Below, in pieces: positions 32,707 through 40,977 of a stretch of DNA of 48,523 bases. Each line of letters opens with the position of its first letter. The first letter of the stretch is position 1. Under the pieces are notes generated by a model. It did no database searches. It was not told the origin of the DNA and saw nothing but the letters and a program-made list of their open reading frames with translations. A program made the position numbers and the translations under genes. Source of the stretch: Curvivirga aplysinae (lineage in GTDB: Bacteria; Pseudomonadota; Alphaproteobacteria; UBA8366; Aestuariispiraceae); the NCBI RefSeq assembly GCF_009711445.1, contig NZ_SMMC01000203.1, positions 1 to 48,523 of the forward strand. Reading direction: 5' to 3'.

Positions 32707-33665
32707 TTGATTTCTCCCCATGCATCAGCTTCGGTACGGATCGCCGCACGTAGCTTGGAAGAACGTGAGCGCGGATTTTCTTTGATTTCATCGTCCTGCG
32801 GAGGTAAGGCGCGCTTGGTCAAAACATTAAAACTCGGTTGTTTTAATTTGCTTTCATCAATTGGTAGGTATCGATTAGTACCGCTACCGCTTACCTTATT
32901 GCGATCGCGTAGGAATTGTTTAACACGGCGGTCTTCAAGGCTGTGGAAAGATACAACAACCAAACGACCATTCGGCGCCAATAATTCTTCTGCAGCTGAT
33001 AGGGCGCGATCTAATTCGCCTAACTCGTCATTTACTTCGATGCGAAGGCCTTGGAAAGTACGTGTGGCAGGGTCGATACCATCATTTGCTTTTCGCACAA
33101 CGGATCGTACGATATCAGCTAGCTGTAAGGTCGTTTCAATAGGGCTGTCTTGACGTGCTTTTTCAATAGCACGCGCCACACGACCTGCATGACGTTCTTC
33201 GCCATAATCACTGAAAATGCGCGCCATTTCACGCCATTCCCATGTGTTTACAATATCTGCTGCTGTTGGCCCCGTGTCACCCATTCGCATATCAAGTGGG
33301 CCATCTTCACGGAAAGAAAAACCGCGCTCAGCTACATCTAATTGTGGTGAGGACACACCTAGATCCAGCACGATACCGTCTAGCTGCCCAATACCTTTGT
33401 CTGCAAGCAAGTCTTTCATATCGCCAAAACAGCCAAGTAACATTTTCAGGCGACCATCAAATTCTTCAACGATTGGTTTTGCACGTTCATGGGCAGTCGG
33501 ATCACGATCTACCGCATAAAGGGTACAATCTGCTGCTTCTAAAATGGCGCGACTATAACCACCTGCACCAAAAGTACCATCCAGATATACTTCACCTGCC
33601 TTAGGCTCCATATACTGAACCACTTCGCGCAACATTACAGGGTAGTGAACTTGCTGGGCAGACAT
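32703..33665 (-). CDS. rsmH: 16S rRNA m4C1402 methyltransferase RsmH (MraW)
   Basis: A 320-residue SAM methyltransferase acting on N4 of 16S rRNA C1402. The N-terminal HYPVMLREV and the SAM motif [16 protein letters not shown] at 27-42 are diagnostic. [15 protein letters not shown] and [13 protein letters not shown] follow, and the C-terminal [13 protein letters not shown] completes the family pattern. The start overlaps the mraZ stop (TAATG). It is part of the universally conserved mraZ-rsmH-ftsL start of dcw clusters. Confidence 0.97.
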   Translation of the reverse strand: MSAQQVHYPVMLREVVQYMEPKAGEVYLDGTFGAGGYSRAILEAADCTLYAVDRDPTAHERAKPIVEEFDGRLKMLLGCFGDMKDLLADKGIGQLDGIVLDLGVSSPQLDVAERGFSFREDGPLDMRMGDTGPTAADIVNTWEWREMARIFSDYGEERHAGRVARAIEKARQDSPIETTLQLADIVRSVVRKANDGIDPATRTFQGLRIEVNDELGELDRALSAAEELLAPNGRLVVVSFHSLEDRRVKQFLRDRNKVSGSGTNRYLPIDESKLKQPSFNVLTKRALPPQDDEIKENPRSRSSKLRAAIRTEADAWGEIK

Positions 33666-34120
33666 TAGCGTTCCCCTCTCGGTTTTAGTTTGAGGGTCAT
33701 GCCTTTTGCACGTTGCTTCTTAATTGGTGCGCGTTCGGCGTAATTATCTGGGTGCCAGATTTGAAAGCGTTGGAACATACCAACAAATGTTGCGCGCCCT
33801 TCAATTTCCGCATAATCGCGAAATTCAGCAGGCAGAACAAAACGACCAGTGCTATCGAAAGAAACACGACGGGCTTCTGAGGCGATATATGTCAAACCGT
33901 CTTCTTCTTCGGAAAACATATCTGCTTGCTCTTCGATGCTTTCTTCCACGCGTTGCATGAAACGATCGTCACAAGCTTCTAAACAGTCAAGATTAGGGGA
34001 GGGGAAGACATAAAAGCTGACTTCGTCTTGGCGTTTCAGAACGTCGCGGAAATCCGCCGGTAAGGAGGCGCGCCCCTTATCGTCTACTTTCCCTTCAAAT
34101 GTCCCTGTAAAACGGGCCAT
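33665..34120 (-). CDS. mraZ: Transcriptional regulator MraZ
   Basis: A 151-residue AbrB-fold DNA-binding protein with the two MraZ repeats: [15 protein letters not shown] near 11-25 and [15 protein letters not shown] near 87-101. MraZ forms a ring-shaped oligomer and represses its own dcw promoter by binding repeated TGGG boxes. The frame stays open upstream to 34207, but family alignment begins at [11 protein letters not shown], so I start at 34120, which has GGGAAG about 8 nt upstream. That Shine-Dalgarno lies inside a TGGGAA box. First gene of the division cluster. Confidence 0.95.
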   Translation of the reverse strand: MARFTGTFEGKVDDKGRASLPADFRDVLKRQDEVSFYVFPSPNLDCLEACDDRFMQRVEESIEEQADMFSEEEDGLTYIASEARRVSFDSTGRFVLPAEFRDYAEIEGRATFVGMFQRFQIWHPDNYAERAPIKKQRAKGMTLKLKPRGER

Positions 34121-34127
34121 TACACTC

Positions 34128-34233
34128 TTCCCAGTTCTGTTTAGCCAATTCCTTGTTGAAGTCATAAGACTTCTACCCATATGTAATGGGAATATAATCA
34201 ATATCATGGGAATCTATGGGTTGTCAATGGGAA
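34128..34233. promoter_or_regulatory. Promoter-proximal MraZ-type box array
   Basis: TGGG cores on the plus strand start at 34187, 34207, 34217 and 34228 (steps of 20, 10 and 11 bp; three are followed by AA). Opposite-strand copies (CCCA) lie at 34130-34133, overlapping the mraZ Shine-Dalgarno, and at 34176-34179. E. coli MraZ binds TGGGN boxes repeated every 10 bp. Here they occupy the -35 edge, the spacer and the start-site region of the mraZ promoter. Confidence 0.6.
34198..34227 (-). promoter_or_regulatory. Probable dcw (mraZ) promoter
   Basis: On the minus strand, TTGACA (34227-34222) is followed after 18 nt by TATTGA (34203-34198), about 70-80 bp before the mraZ start codon. It is embedded in the TGGG/CCCA boxes listed separately. 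Confidence 0.55.
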
Positions 34234-34352
34234 AGCTAGGATTTCTGCGGGTTTCAGATATATATGTTTTGAGGAAAGATGTGTCTATATATTGTGTTTT
34301 GATTAGTGTTTTTATCTGTATGTAGTGTTGTTGGGGTCGTTGTGTAAGTTTG

Positions 34353-34392
34353 CCCATAACTTCCCACGAATTTTTCCATGGGAAGGCATGGG
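34353..34392. promoter_or_regulatory. Distal palindromic double MraZ-type box
   Basis: CCCA cores at 34353 and 34363 (10-bp step) face TGGG cores at 34379 and 34389 (10-bp step). A perfect 12-bp inverted repeat (34355-34366 with 34389-34400) is part of the element. It lies about 130 bp upstream of the promoter-proximal array. Confidence 0.5.
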
Positions 34393-34440
34393 AAGTTATG
34401 AATGGAGGGTGATAGGAATTTAATCAGATGGAGATTGAGC

Positions 34441-34476
34441 ATAAAAAAACACCCTCAACTTGTGAGTTGAGGGTGT
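34441..34476 (-). terminator. Rho-independent terminator after the metZ-rhodanese pair
   Basis: A perfect 12-bp stem (34476-34465 with 34460-34449, acaccctcaact type) with a 4-nt loop is followed on the minus strand by seven Ts. It insulates the division cluster promoter from the upstream genes. Confidence 0.88.
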
Positions 34477-34500
34477 TTTAAAAAACGAATATTTTAAGAT

Positions 34501-34831
34501 TTAGCCGGTTTCAACATCATATCCACGTTGCGCCCAACCAAGAATGCCTTCTTCCATATGGACGACATTCTCGTATCCTACTTCAAGAAAAAGGCCGAAG
34601 TAATCCGTGGTGCGGTTTTCCGCTGCGACAATGGAATATTGCTGTTTTTCCGTCTGCTGGCGGGAATGTGCTATCAGAGAAACGAGTAAGGGGGGCATGT
34701 ACTGCACCAGGAATTTTTCCTGCTGCCCATTCTTCATCTTCACGTACGTCAATTAAGAAACCTCGGCCTTCATCAATAAGAATTTTGGCTTCTTCTGGAT
34801 TAATTCCAACCACTTCAAATTCAATACTCAT
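34501..34831 (-). pseudogene. Rhodanese-domain protein, interrupted by a +1 frameshift
   Basis: Two overlapping frames together spell one complete single-domain rhodanese (about 109 residues). The first runs from the ATG at 34831 (MSIEFEVVGINPEEAK, LIDVREDEEW, GAVHAPL) to the active-site loop HCRSGK, then goes out of frame. The second resumes at RTTDYFGLFLEVGY and ends at 34501 (GILGWAQRGYDVETG). Removing one C of the CC at about 34613-34614 on the complementary strand gives the canonical loop CRSGKRT and a 110-codon gene. As read, the product stops after about 82 residues and lacks the C-terminal half. It lies 33 bp after metZ and is probably co-transcribed; a role in sulfur transfer is plausible. 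A sequencing error is the main alternative to real decay. Confidence 0.8.
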
Positions 34832-34864
34832 AATCTTAAATCCTGTTCAATTTCTTGGGCCAAT

Positions 34865-36049
34865 TTATAGTTTGGATAGGGCGTTGCTTATATCTTGGAT
34901 GAGATCGTCTGCATTTTCCAGTCCAATTGAAATGCGTACCATACCATCTGTAATGCCCATGCCAGCACGTTCTTCATCGCTTAGACGTTGATGTGTTGTC
35001 GTTGTTGGATGTGTTGCTAAGCTTTTTGAATCCCCAAGGTTGTTGGAAATTGAAATGATTTGAAGGGCGTTTAAGAATTTAAAGGCTTCTTCTTTTCCGC
35101 CTTTCAAATCCAAAGTCACAACACTACCACCATGTCCCATTTGGGATTGAGCAAGTGCTTTTTGTGGGTGGCTGTCTAATAAAGGGTAGAGAACGCGATT
35201 TAGTTTCTCATGTCCTTCAAGGGTTTCTGATACCTTGAGGGCGGAACTACTCATCCGTTCAACGCGCAATGGTAATGTTTCCAGTCCTTTAAGCAGTAAC
35301 CAAGCGTTAAAAGGGCTGATGCATGGGCCTGTATGGCGAATAAATGGCGTTACTTTTTCTTTCAAGAACTCTTCGGTGCCTAAAATTGCGCCACCTAAGC
35401 AGCGACCTTGTCCATCAATGTGTTTGGTCGCGGAATAAACAACTACATCTGCACCTAACTCTAACGGCTTTTGGTTGCCGGGTGTGGCGAAGACATTATC
35501 AACAATTACAATTGCGCCCGCCTTATGAGCAAGTTCTGAAACTTTAGGAAGGTCAATTACTTCCAGTGTTGGATTAGATGGTGTTTCAAGGAATACAACT
35601 TTGGCTGGCTTGCTTAAGGCTTCTTCCCATTGGTCGATATCAGTACCGTCAACAAAATCTGTATGAACACCACCACGTGGTAGGAGTTCAGATAGAATGA
35701 ATTGGCAAGACCCAAACAAGGCTTTGGAGGCTACAATGCGGTCACCTTTTTGTACGGAGGCAATCAAGGCGTTGTATACGGCAGACATGCCGCTTGCTGT
35801 GGCGAAGCAACCTTCGGCGCCTTCAAGCTTTGCAAGGCGGTTTTGGAAGGTGGCAACTGTTGGATTTGCATATCGGCTGTAGACAAAACGGGTGCCATCG
35901 GATTTGAAGGCATGTTCCGCTTCTTCGGCAGATTCATAGACATATCCGGATGTCATAACGATGGATTCAGCTGTCTCCATGAATTGAGAGCGATTAATGC
36001 CTTCGTGAATAAGGGCTGTTTCCGGGTGCCATTCGTATGAATCTGCCAT
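34865..36049 (-). CDS. metZ: O-succinylhomoserine sulfhydrylase MetZ
   Basis: A 394-residue PLP enzyme of the Cys/Met metabolism family, expected to make homocysteine from O-succinylhomoserine and sulfide. The PLP-binding lysine is K209 in YSATKHIDGQGR; SRYANPT at 58-64 and ETPSNPTLEV at 155-164 are family motifs. The spacing and the KHIDGQGRCLGG segment favour MetZ over MetB or MetC, although close relatives cannot be excluded by eye. A rhodanese gene follows. I see no SAM riboswitch in the 166 bp upstream; instead there is a palindrome at 36099-36112. Confidence 0.9.
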   Translation of the reverse strand: MADSYEWHPETALIHEGINRSQFMETAESIVMTSGYVYESAEEAEHAFKSDGTRFVYSRYANPTVATFQNRLAKLEGAEGCFATASGMSAVYNALIASVQKGDRIVASKALFGSCQFILSELLPRGGVHTDFVDGTDIDQWEEALSKPAKVVFLETPSNPTLEVIDLPKVSELAHKAGAIVIVDNVFATPGNQKPLELGADVVVYSATKHIDGQGRCLGGAILGTEEFLKEKVTPFIRHTGPCISPFNAWLLLKGLETLPLRVERMSSSALKVSETLEGHEKLNRVLYPLLDSHPQKALAQSQMGHGGSVVTLDLKGGKEEAFKFLNALQIISISNNLGDSKSLATHPTTTTHQRLSDEERAGMGITDGMVRISIGLENADDLIQDISNALSKL

Positions 36050-36098
36050 TGGTTTAATCCTGAATTATTTGGTATTTAATATGGATCGTACAATATAA

Positions 36099-36112
36099 AG
36101 AACGCTCGTTCT
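36099..36112. promoter_or_regulatory. Palindromic operator candidate between metZ and the XRE regulator
   Basis: AGAACG-CT-CGTTCT is a perfect 6+6 inverted repeat. It abuts TTGACA on the minus strand (36117-36112), which would be the -35 of metZ, so a protein bound there would block metZ transcription. It also lies 104 bp before the divergent regulator gene. Confidence 0.45.
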
Positions 36113-36215
36113 GTCAATCGAATTTTATGTTGCGATATGTTTTTTTTTGTGCTTTATATCGAACGTCAAAAAGATAAAGATATCATATCAGATGCAAAAA
36201 ATCAGGAAAGTCCCT

Positions 36216-36788
36216 ATGTCAGAAGAAAATGAAATTCCGAAAATTGGCCGTAAAGTCCTACGTTTACGTCAAGCTTATAAAATGAGTTTGGATGATCTTG
36301 CTAATAAATCCGGTGTTTCTAAATCTGTTCTCTCACAAATTGAACGAGATCAAAATAACCCAACACTTTCTACGATCCATCGTATATGTGTTGCATTAAA
36401 TGTGACGGTTGAAGAATTGCTTCGTAAAGAGGCAAGCCCGCGCGTTTTTGATGTAGTTGCAGATAATGCAACCCCTGTTATTCACAGTGAAGATGGTAAA
36501 TGTTCTTTACGCATCTTGGGGCCTATTCATACAGTGAACTGGTTGCAATGGTATCATGTAACTGTTGAACCCGGTGGGCGCTTATTTTCTGAAGCACATG
36601 ATCTTGGAACATTGGAAAATGTAACTGTGCTGGATGGATGCCTAAAGATTGAGACGGGCGAAGATTCCCATTTGGTGTATGCTGGTGAAACCATTCGATA
36701 TCCTGCTGATAAAGATCATATTGTAGTTAATGACAGTGATATCGTTGCTACTGGCTTGATGGTTGTGGTATTAGGGCGCCCGATGTAG
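36216..36788 (+). CDS. XRE-family regulator with C-terminal cupin domain
   Basis: A 190-residue regulator with a helix-turn-helix at about 10-66 (VLRLRQAYKMSLDDLANKSGVSKSVLSQIE) and a cupin-fold sensor domain (about 110-185, EPGGRLFSEAH, LDGCLKIETGED, AGETIRYPADKDH). This architecture usually controls small-molecule or amino-acid catabolism and polyamine genes. I start at the ATG at 36216, with aggaaag 7 nt upstream; an in-frame ATG at 36147 would add 23 lysine-rich residues unlike the family. It is divergent from metZ, so metZ is a possible target, and precedes a GntR regulator by 130 bp. Confidence 0.85.
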   Translation: MSEENEIPKIGRKVLRLRQAYKMSLDDLANKSGVSKSVLSQIERDQNNPTLSTIHRICVALNVTVEELLRKEASPRVFDVVADNATPVIHSEDGKCSLRILGPIHTVNWLQWYHVTVEPGGRLFSEAHDLGTLENVTVLDGCLKIETGEDSHLVYAGETIRYPADKDHIVVNDSDIVATGLMVVVLGRPM

Positions 36789-36864
36789 CGCAATAGTTTG
36801 TCTTTAGAAAAGCTTCGAGAAATGGTTATTCGTCTCTTTCTTGCAAATCTTGTCCCAATCACTG

Positions 36865-36885
36865 TAATATATCCATAATATATAT
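36865..36885 (+). promoter_or_regulatory. Direct repeat TAATATATC-N2-TAATATAT before the GntR gene
   Basis: TAATATATC at 36865-36873 is repeated 11 bp later at 36876. The first copy also supplies a -10-like TAATAT 18 nt after TTGCAA (36841-36846). The same repeat with the same 11-bp step occurs before the hydroxyproline epimerase gene (40917-40936). Confidence 0.45.
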
Positions 36886-36918
36886 TCAGACGTTATTCCA
36901 AATGAGCAGGGGTTTCTC

Positions 36919-37554
36919 ATGGAAATAAAAGAAAAGCTGGCCGATCAAGCTTATCGGAAGCTTGAAGAAATGATTGTGACGCTCAAATTACGTCCCGGTA
37001 GTATTTTGAGCGAGCCAGATTTATGTGAGCGTTTAGAGATTGGTCGCACGCCTGTTCGCGAAGCATTGCAAAGATTATCAACTGATCGTTTGATTTCAAT
37101 CCAGCCGCGCCGTGCTATGATCGTAAGTGAGGTCAGCGCGTCAGAGATGTTACGTGTTTTGGAAGTGCGTAGGCCGCTTGAATTGTTGATAGGTGAGTTG
37201 GCTGCAAATAGGGCCGATGAACAAGAACGAGCGTCTTTGGAAAGAGTTGCTGCTGAAATTGCAAAGGCAGCTGAAGATCATGATGTAGATGAATTTATGC
37301 GTGCGGATAAGCGTTTTGATATAATTCTGGGTGAGGCCTCTAGAAATCATTATGCATTTAAATCATGTATGCCACTTCAAAGTATGAGCCGCCGTTTCTG
37401 GTATTATTATCAGGGCCAGTCAGAATTAAATACGTCGGCGCAAATGCATCGTGCGATGATGCTGGCGATTGCATCTGGGGAGGTCGAGAAAGTGAAAAGT
37501 ACCATAACGGAGTTTATGGATTATCTTGAAACTGCAGTTCGCAAGGTTCTTTAA
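36919..37554 (+). CDS. GntR-family transcriptional regulator (FCD subfamily)
   Basis: A 211-residue regulator with an N-terminal winged helix (about 8-73, GSILSEPDLCERLEIGRTPVREALQRL) and an all-helical FCD ligand domain (about 78-205). FCD members often respond to sugar acids, amino acids or hydroxyproline and bind a metal through Asp and His residues. Here the D130-KRF-D134 segment has Asp where most members have His (D-x-x-F-H), while H177 (MHRAM) is kept. It is closed by a bidirectional terminator shared with the convergent chemoreceptor gene. The promoter repeat suggests autoregulation and control of the epimerase 4 kb away. Confidence 0.88.
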   Translation: MEIKEKLADQAYRKLEEMIVTLKLRPGSILSEPDLCERLEIGRTPVREALQRLSTDRLISIQPRRAMIVSEVSASEMLRVLEVRRPLELLIGELAANRADEQERASLERVAAEIAKAAEDHDVDEFMRADKRFDIILGEASRNHYAFKSCMPLQSMSRRFWYYYQGQSELNTSAQMHRAMMLAIASGEVEKVKSTITEFMDYLETAVRKVL

Positions 37555-37585
37555 AAAAAGCCGCTCAATTGAGCGGCTTTTTTTC
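37553..37585. terminator. Bidirectional rho-independent terminator
   Basis: A 24-bp perfect palindrome (37557-37580, centre AATT, GC-rich arms) has a T-run on both strands: seven As on the left for the minus strand and eight Ts on the right for the plus strand. It serves the GntR gene (+) and the chemoreceptor gene (-). Confidence 0.9.
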
Positions 37586-39796
37586 TTAGTTTGATTGTCG
37601 AATATTTCCAAGGAAGTTTTCAACATTATCATTGAGTGCTTGGCTTTCCTCATCAACCTGACCTACGCCATCCAATACTTGTCGCATTGAATCACTAACG
37701 TTGCCGAGATCTTGGGTGATTTCTTGAACACGATTGGCAATCTCGGAACAATGTTCTGCACTTTGTGTTACTGTACTGTTAATTTCATGTGTAGCAGAGC
37801 CTTGCTCCTCAACCGCGGTGGTGATTTCCGCTGAAATCGCATCAATCTGTTTAATCACATGATCGAAGCCTTCTGCTGTTGCGGCGGCTCCTTTTACTTC
37901 AACCTGGATATTGGCAATCAATGTGTTGATTTCTTCTGTGGCACTTGTTGTTTGGTTCGCAAGAGATTTCACCTCATTCGCCACCACAGCAAAACCTTTG
38001 CCCGCTTCACCCGCACGAGCAGCTTCAATAGTTGCGTTTAATGCCAATAAGTTAGTTTGTTCAGCAATAGAACTGATGAGTTCTGTCACTTCTTCAATCT
38101 TCTTGGAGGCTTCTTCCAATCGACCCACATTACCATTCATTTCCTCGGCACGTTTAACCGCTTCATGAGAAACGGTAGCATTGCGTTCCACTTGGTGGCC
38201 GATTGCAGATACAGATGCGGATAGTTCTTCTACGGCACTGGCTACAGAAGAAATATCATTTGCCATGACATTGGTTGCTTGATTGACTTCATTCGCTTCA
38301 TCTTGAGTGCGCGCAGAAAGTTTTTGCATCTCTACCGCACGTCCACGCATGTCACCAACATTGCTGGAAAGAACAGAAATGCTTTGTCCAACAGAAGAAT
38401 CGAAATCATCAGCCATTCTTATAGCTGCTTGACGTTTTTCTTCTTCATTACGTTGTTTTTCTGTTTCTTGTGCAGATTTTAGAGCCTCAGCTTCACGAGA
38501 CACATTGCGTAATACAGCCAGAGCATGTCCCATTTTTGCCAGCTCATCATTGCCTTCACGATAAATGCTGGCATTTAGATCACCTTCGGCCAATTTTTGC
38601 ATTGAATCCAGTAACATATGAATGCGACTAATAATACTTCTACCGACATATAGCCAGCCAATCGCAATTGCTATGAGGAGAGAGATCACGGCAATTACGA
38701 TCAAAGTGGTCAGGGTTGTCGTCGCAAGTGCATATGCATTTTGGGCGGCGGCGGCAGTATCGTTTTCTACATCTTCAACGAAAGACTGAACTTTTGCAGA
38801 TAAGTTTTCTGCGATCAGATTGTTTGCTGATAGAATTTCCTGTGCTTCAGTAAGGGTTGCAAATTGAGCTTTTCTAATTGTGTAAACTTGGGTTGTTTCA
38901 TCGCCTCTGACGCCCATCGTCAAAAGCTCTTTGAAAGTGGCTTTTAACTTTGGTGCTTCCTTTATTTCCTCAATCACAGAAAGTGGGGTCGCCATAACAG
39001 ACAAATTTTGTGCAAACAGATTTTCCAGTTCCGCAAGTAATTCAGGATTTGTTGTCTGTGCACTTTCAGCAATGACACCGATAAGGAACTGCCCCGTAGA
39101 ACGAAACTCAAAGATTGATCTTTGTGTGTTTAGAATTTTTAAACCTGTTGCTTCCTGATCGGAAACGGAAATATCTAATTCTTGACCAGCTTTAACTTGT
39201 TCTTCAACATCACCTAAAGCCTCTTTCCAGTCATCAACCAAATCAAAATATTGAATGCGTAAAGGAAGTAGGAAAGGATTGGTATCTGTATCGATACTTG
39301 TACGTAATTTTGCCAGCTTCTCTGTAATAGTATTCACATGCCCTTGAAGAGTGTGCCTCGTGCCAACAAGTTCAGCTAGCTTTTGTATGTTTGGTTCAAA
39401 TATCGCCAGATCTTCCGCAATGCTTTGAAGTGTTGAGTTATCTGGATTGTTTTCCAATAATTGATCCAAAAGATTTTGGGCTTCACTAACTGTCGCTTGA
39501 ATTTGTGAGAGGCTTGCTTCTTTTTCTTCCAGATTTGTAGCTGCATTTAGTTGCGGTGTCGCTGCCGCTAAAGATGTGGTTACATTGGATAGATTTAGCG
39601 CCTGTGTAATAGCAGGCACATTTGTCTTGATTAAATCATTTTGCGCGTCGGTTAGATTGTTGATGCTCACCCAGCTTACTGCGCTGATAATGACAGTTAA
39701 ACCTGACACTAAAGAGAAGGCCGAGATTAGGCGTTTTCCAATGCCAAACTTAGAAGGCTTTAATATTTCCCCATCACCCATATTATTGTTTTTCAT
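37586..39796 (-). CDS. Methyl-accepting chemotaxis protein
   Basis: A 736-residue chemoreceptor. Transmembrane helix 1 (about 24-46) and helix 2 (about 360-390) bracket a large periplasmic helical domain (about 47-355), of the helical-bimodular type by size. A HAMP domain (about 390-445) and a methyl-accepting signalling domain follow, with the hairpin tip [19 protein letters not shown] near 577-595. The C-terminus (GNIRQSN) has no NWETF-type CheR-docking pentapeptide. It is flanked by a terminator at its end and a TTGACA promoter in front, so it is monocistronic. Ligand unknown; its position beside the hydroxyproline genes invites, but does not prove, an amino-acid ligand. Confidence 0.93.
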   Translation of the reverse strand: MKNNNMGDGEILKPSKFGIGKRLISAFSLVSGLTVIISAVSWVSINNLTDAQNDLIKTNVPAITQALNLSNVTTSLAAATPQLNAATNLEEKEASLSQIQATVSEAQNLLDQLLENNPDNSTLQSIAEDLAIFEPNIQKLAELVGTRHTLQGHVNTITEKLAKLRTSIDTDTNPFLLPLRIQYFDLVDDWKEALGDVEEQVKAGQELDISVSDQEATGLKILNTQRSIFEFRSTGQFLIGVIAESAQTTNPELLAELENLFAQNLSVMATPLSVIEEIKEAPKLKATFKELLTMGVRGDETTQVYTIRKAQFATLTEAQEILSANNLIAENLSAKVQSFVEDVENDTAAAAQNAYALATTTLTTLIVIAVISLLIAIAIGWLYVGRSIISRIHMLLDSMQKLAEGDLNASIYREGNDELAKMGHALAVLRNVSREAEALKSAQETEKQRNEEEKRQAAIRMADDFDSSVGQSISVLSSNVGDMRGRAVEMQKLSARTQDEANEVNQATNVMANDISSVASAVEELSASVSAIGHQVERNATVSHEAVKRAEEMNGNVGRLEEASKKIEEVTELISSIAEQTNLLALNATIEAARAGEAGKGFAVVANEVKSLANQTTSATEEINTLIANIQVEVKGAAATAEGFDHVIKQIDAISAEITTAVEEQGSATHEINSTVTQSAEHCSEIANRVQEITQDLGNVSDSMRQVLDGVGQVDEESQALNDNVENFLGNIRQSN

Positions 39797-39858
39797 TATC
39801 CGTTTCCTGTTGATGCATTATTGTCGTTTTAAATTATATAAATTAGCGAATTGAGTCT

Positions 39859-39886
39859 GGTATAAATTTTTGGCGCTACATGTCAA
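39859..39886 (-). promoter_or_regulatory. Probable sigma70 promoter of the chemoreceptor gene
   Basis: On the minus strand, TTGACA (39886-39881) and TATACC (39864-39859) are separated by 16 nt, about 65 bp before the start codon. The -35 is a consensus match. Confidence 0.5.
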
Positions 39887-39920
39887 GTTTATGGCGTTTA
39901 TAGCGTAAAAAAGCAGGGTG

Positions 39921-40828
39921 CTATAATTTTTCATTTTTTCGGGCGGAGCGAATATTTATCATATTTCCACATAAAGTTATAAACGCCCCGATAAAAAGCC
40001 ATACGTCAACAGTTTCATTATAAACGAGGTAACCAATAGCAGTCACAAGCGGGAGGCGCATAAAGTCCATTGGGACGACGACAGTGGCATCTGCATGTCT
40101 AAAAGCATGTGCCAGACAATAATGGGCAGAAAGAGCTGTGCTCCCAAGAATGATCAGCCAGAACCAAGTGTATAATGAAGGCCAAACCCAATCATCCAAT
40201 GCAGGGAAAAAGCTAATTGGAAGCTGAATAGCAATCATGTAAAAAATAATACAAAGTGGACTATCAAATGAAGTTAAATGTTTGGTCATCGAGTGGGAGA
40301 TAGCATATCCAATAGCACTGATTAAAACGGCAAGAGATGCATAATTTATAATTTCCGCACCTGGTTTGATGATGATTAAAATGCCTGCGAAACCAAGTGT
40401 GATAGCAATGATTTTAGAGGGGGTTAGCGCTTCTCACCAAGAAACATAACTGCCATGACAGCAATCCAGATTGGCGTCGTAAATTCAATAGCAAACACTT
40501 CTGCCAAAGGAATAACTGCTATCCCAAAGAACCAACCATATTGCCCAACGTAATGGGCAAGATTGCGAAAAATATGTAGTTTTAATTTGGTAGTGCGCAC
40601 TTGCCCCCAGCCAAAATAGCTCAAAAGAGTAGAGACTATTACAAAACCTACGATGCTTCGAAAAAATAGAATTTGAAATGTATTTAATTCTGCGGCTGCT
40701 TCACGCCCACCAACAGCCATAATCATGAAAGAGATCAGCGCTCCTGCGGTCCATAAAGCTGCAAGATAGACATTTTGATTCTGAGGCATAAGAACTTCTT
40801 TCATTTGGAAATTTTGTAAAGTTATCAA
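39921..40828 (-). pseudogene. EamA/DMT-family transporter, split by a frameshift
   Basis: The N-terminal part (from ATG 40828, or more likely ATG 40789 starting MPQNQNV) covers five hydrophobic helices of an EamA repeat and ends FLGEKR-stop at 40424. Shifting frame at that stop, the sequence continues without interruption as LTPSKIIAITLGFAG and on through the second repeat to 39921. Restoring one base (for example a T in cgctaacc) gives GEKRLTPSK, typical of the family, and a protein of about 290-302 residues with ten helices. As read, the product would be half a transporter. These transporters export or import amino acids and metabolites; divergent placement from the epimerase suggests a related substrate. 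A sequencing error cannot be excluded. Confidence 0.8.
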
Positions 40829-40905
40829 TTATTCGCATATTACAGTATTGAACAGTAACTCTTTTGTTTGGCAAGGAATTGTGACAATTACGCACAAGAA
40901 TTTAC

Positions 40906-40936
40906 TTTACCCTTACTAATATATCAGTAATATATC
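40906..40936 (+). promoter_or_regulatory. Epimerase promoter with the repeat TAATATATC-N2-TAATATATC
   Basis: TAATATATC occurs at 40917-40925 and again at 40928-40936. A promoter TTTACC (40906-40911), 16 nt, TAATAT (40928-40933) overlaps the second copy. The arrangement matches the repeat in front of the GntR gene. Confidence 0.5.
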
Positions 40937-40977
40937 AAATGTATTAAGATGAAATCGTTACTGGCGAAGGAAAATAA

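Noticed and set aside
32629-33153. Plus-strand open frame of 174 codons over rsmH
   Set aside because: It lies antisense to a certain gene, and its serine/arginine-rich composition is that of a reverse-strand shadow. The same holds for the 164-codon frame at 10795-11289 over ligA and the 169-codon frame at 16210-16719 over ftsZ.
34165-34207. Upstream MraZ start at 34207
   Set aside because: The frame is open, but the extra 29 residues do not match the family and would place coding sequence over the promoter and operator boxes.
34501-34752. Separate small gene for the C-terminal half of the rhodanese
   Set aside because: The frame's first 30 or so residues do not resemble anything, while from RTTDYFGLF on it continues the rhodanese domain exactly; it is the second half of a frameshifted gene.
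36050-36215. SAM riboswitch upstream of metZ
   Set aside because: I looked for the SAM-II pseudoknot elements common before alphaproteobacterial methionine genes and found none; the region instead has a short palindrome and promoter elements.
39921-40289. Separate small EamA-like gene
   Set aside because: The same frame is open further upstream to the break at 40424 and carries transporter sequence there, so this is the second half of one split gene, not a gene with its own start.
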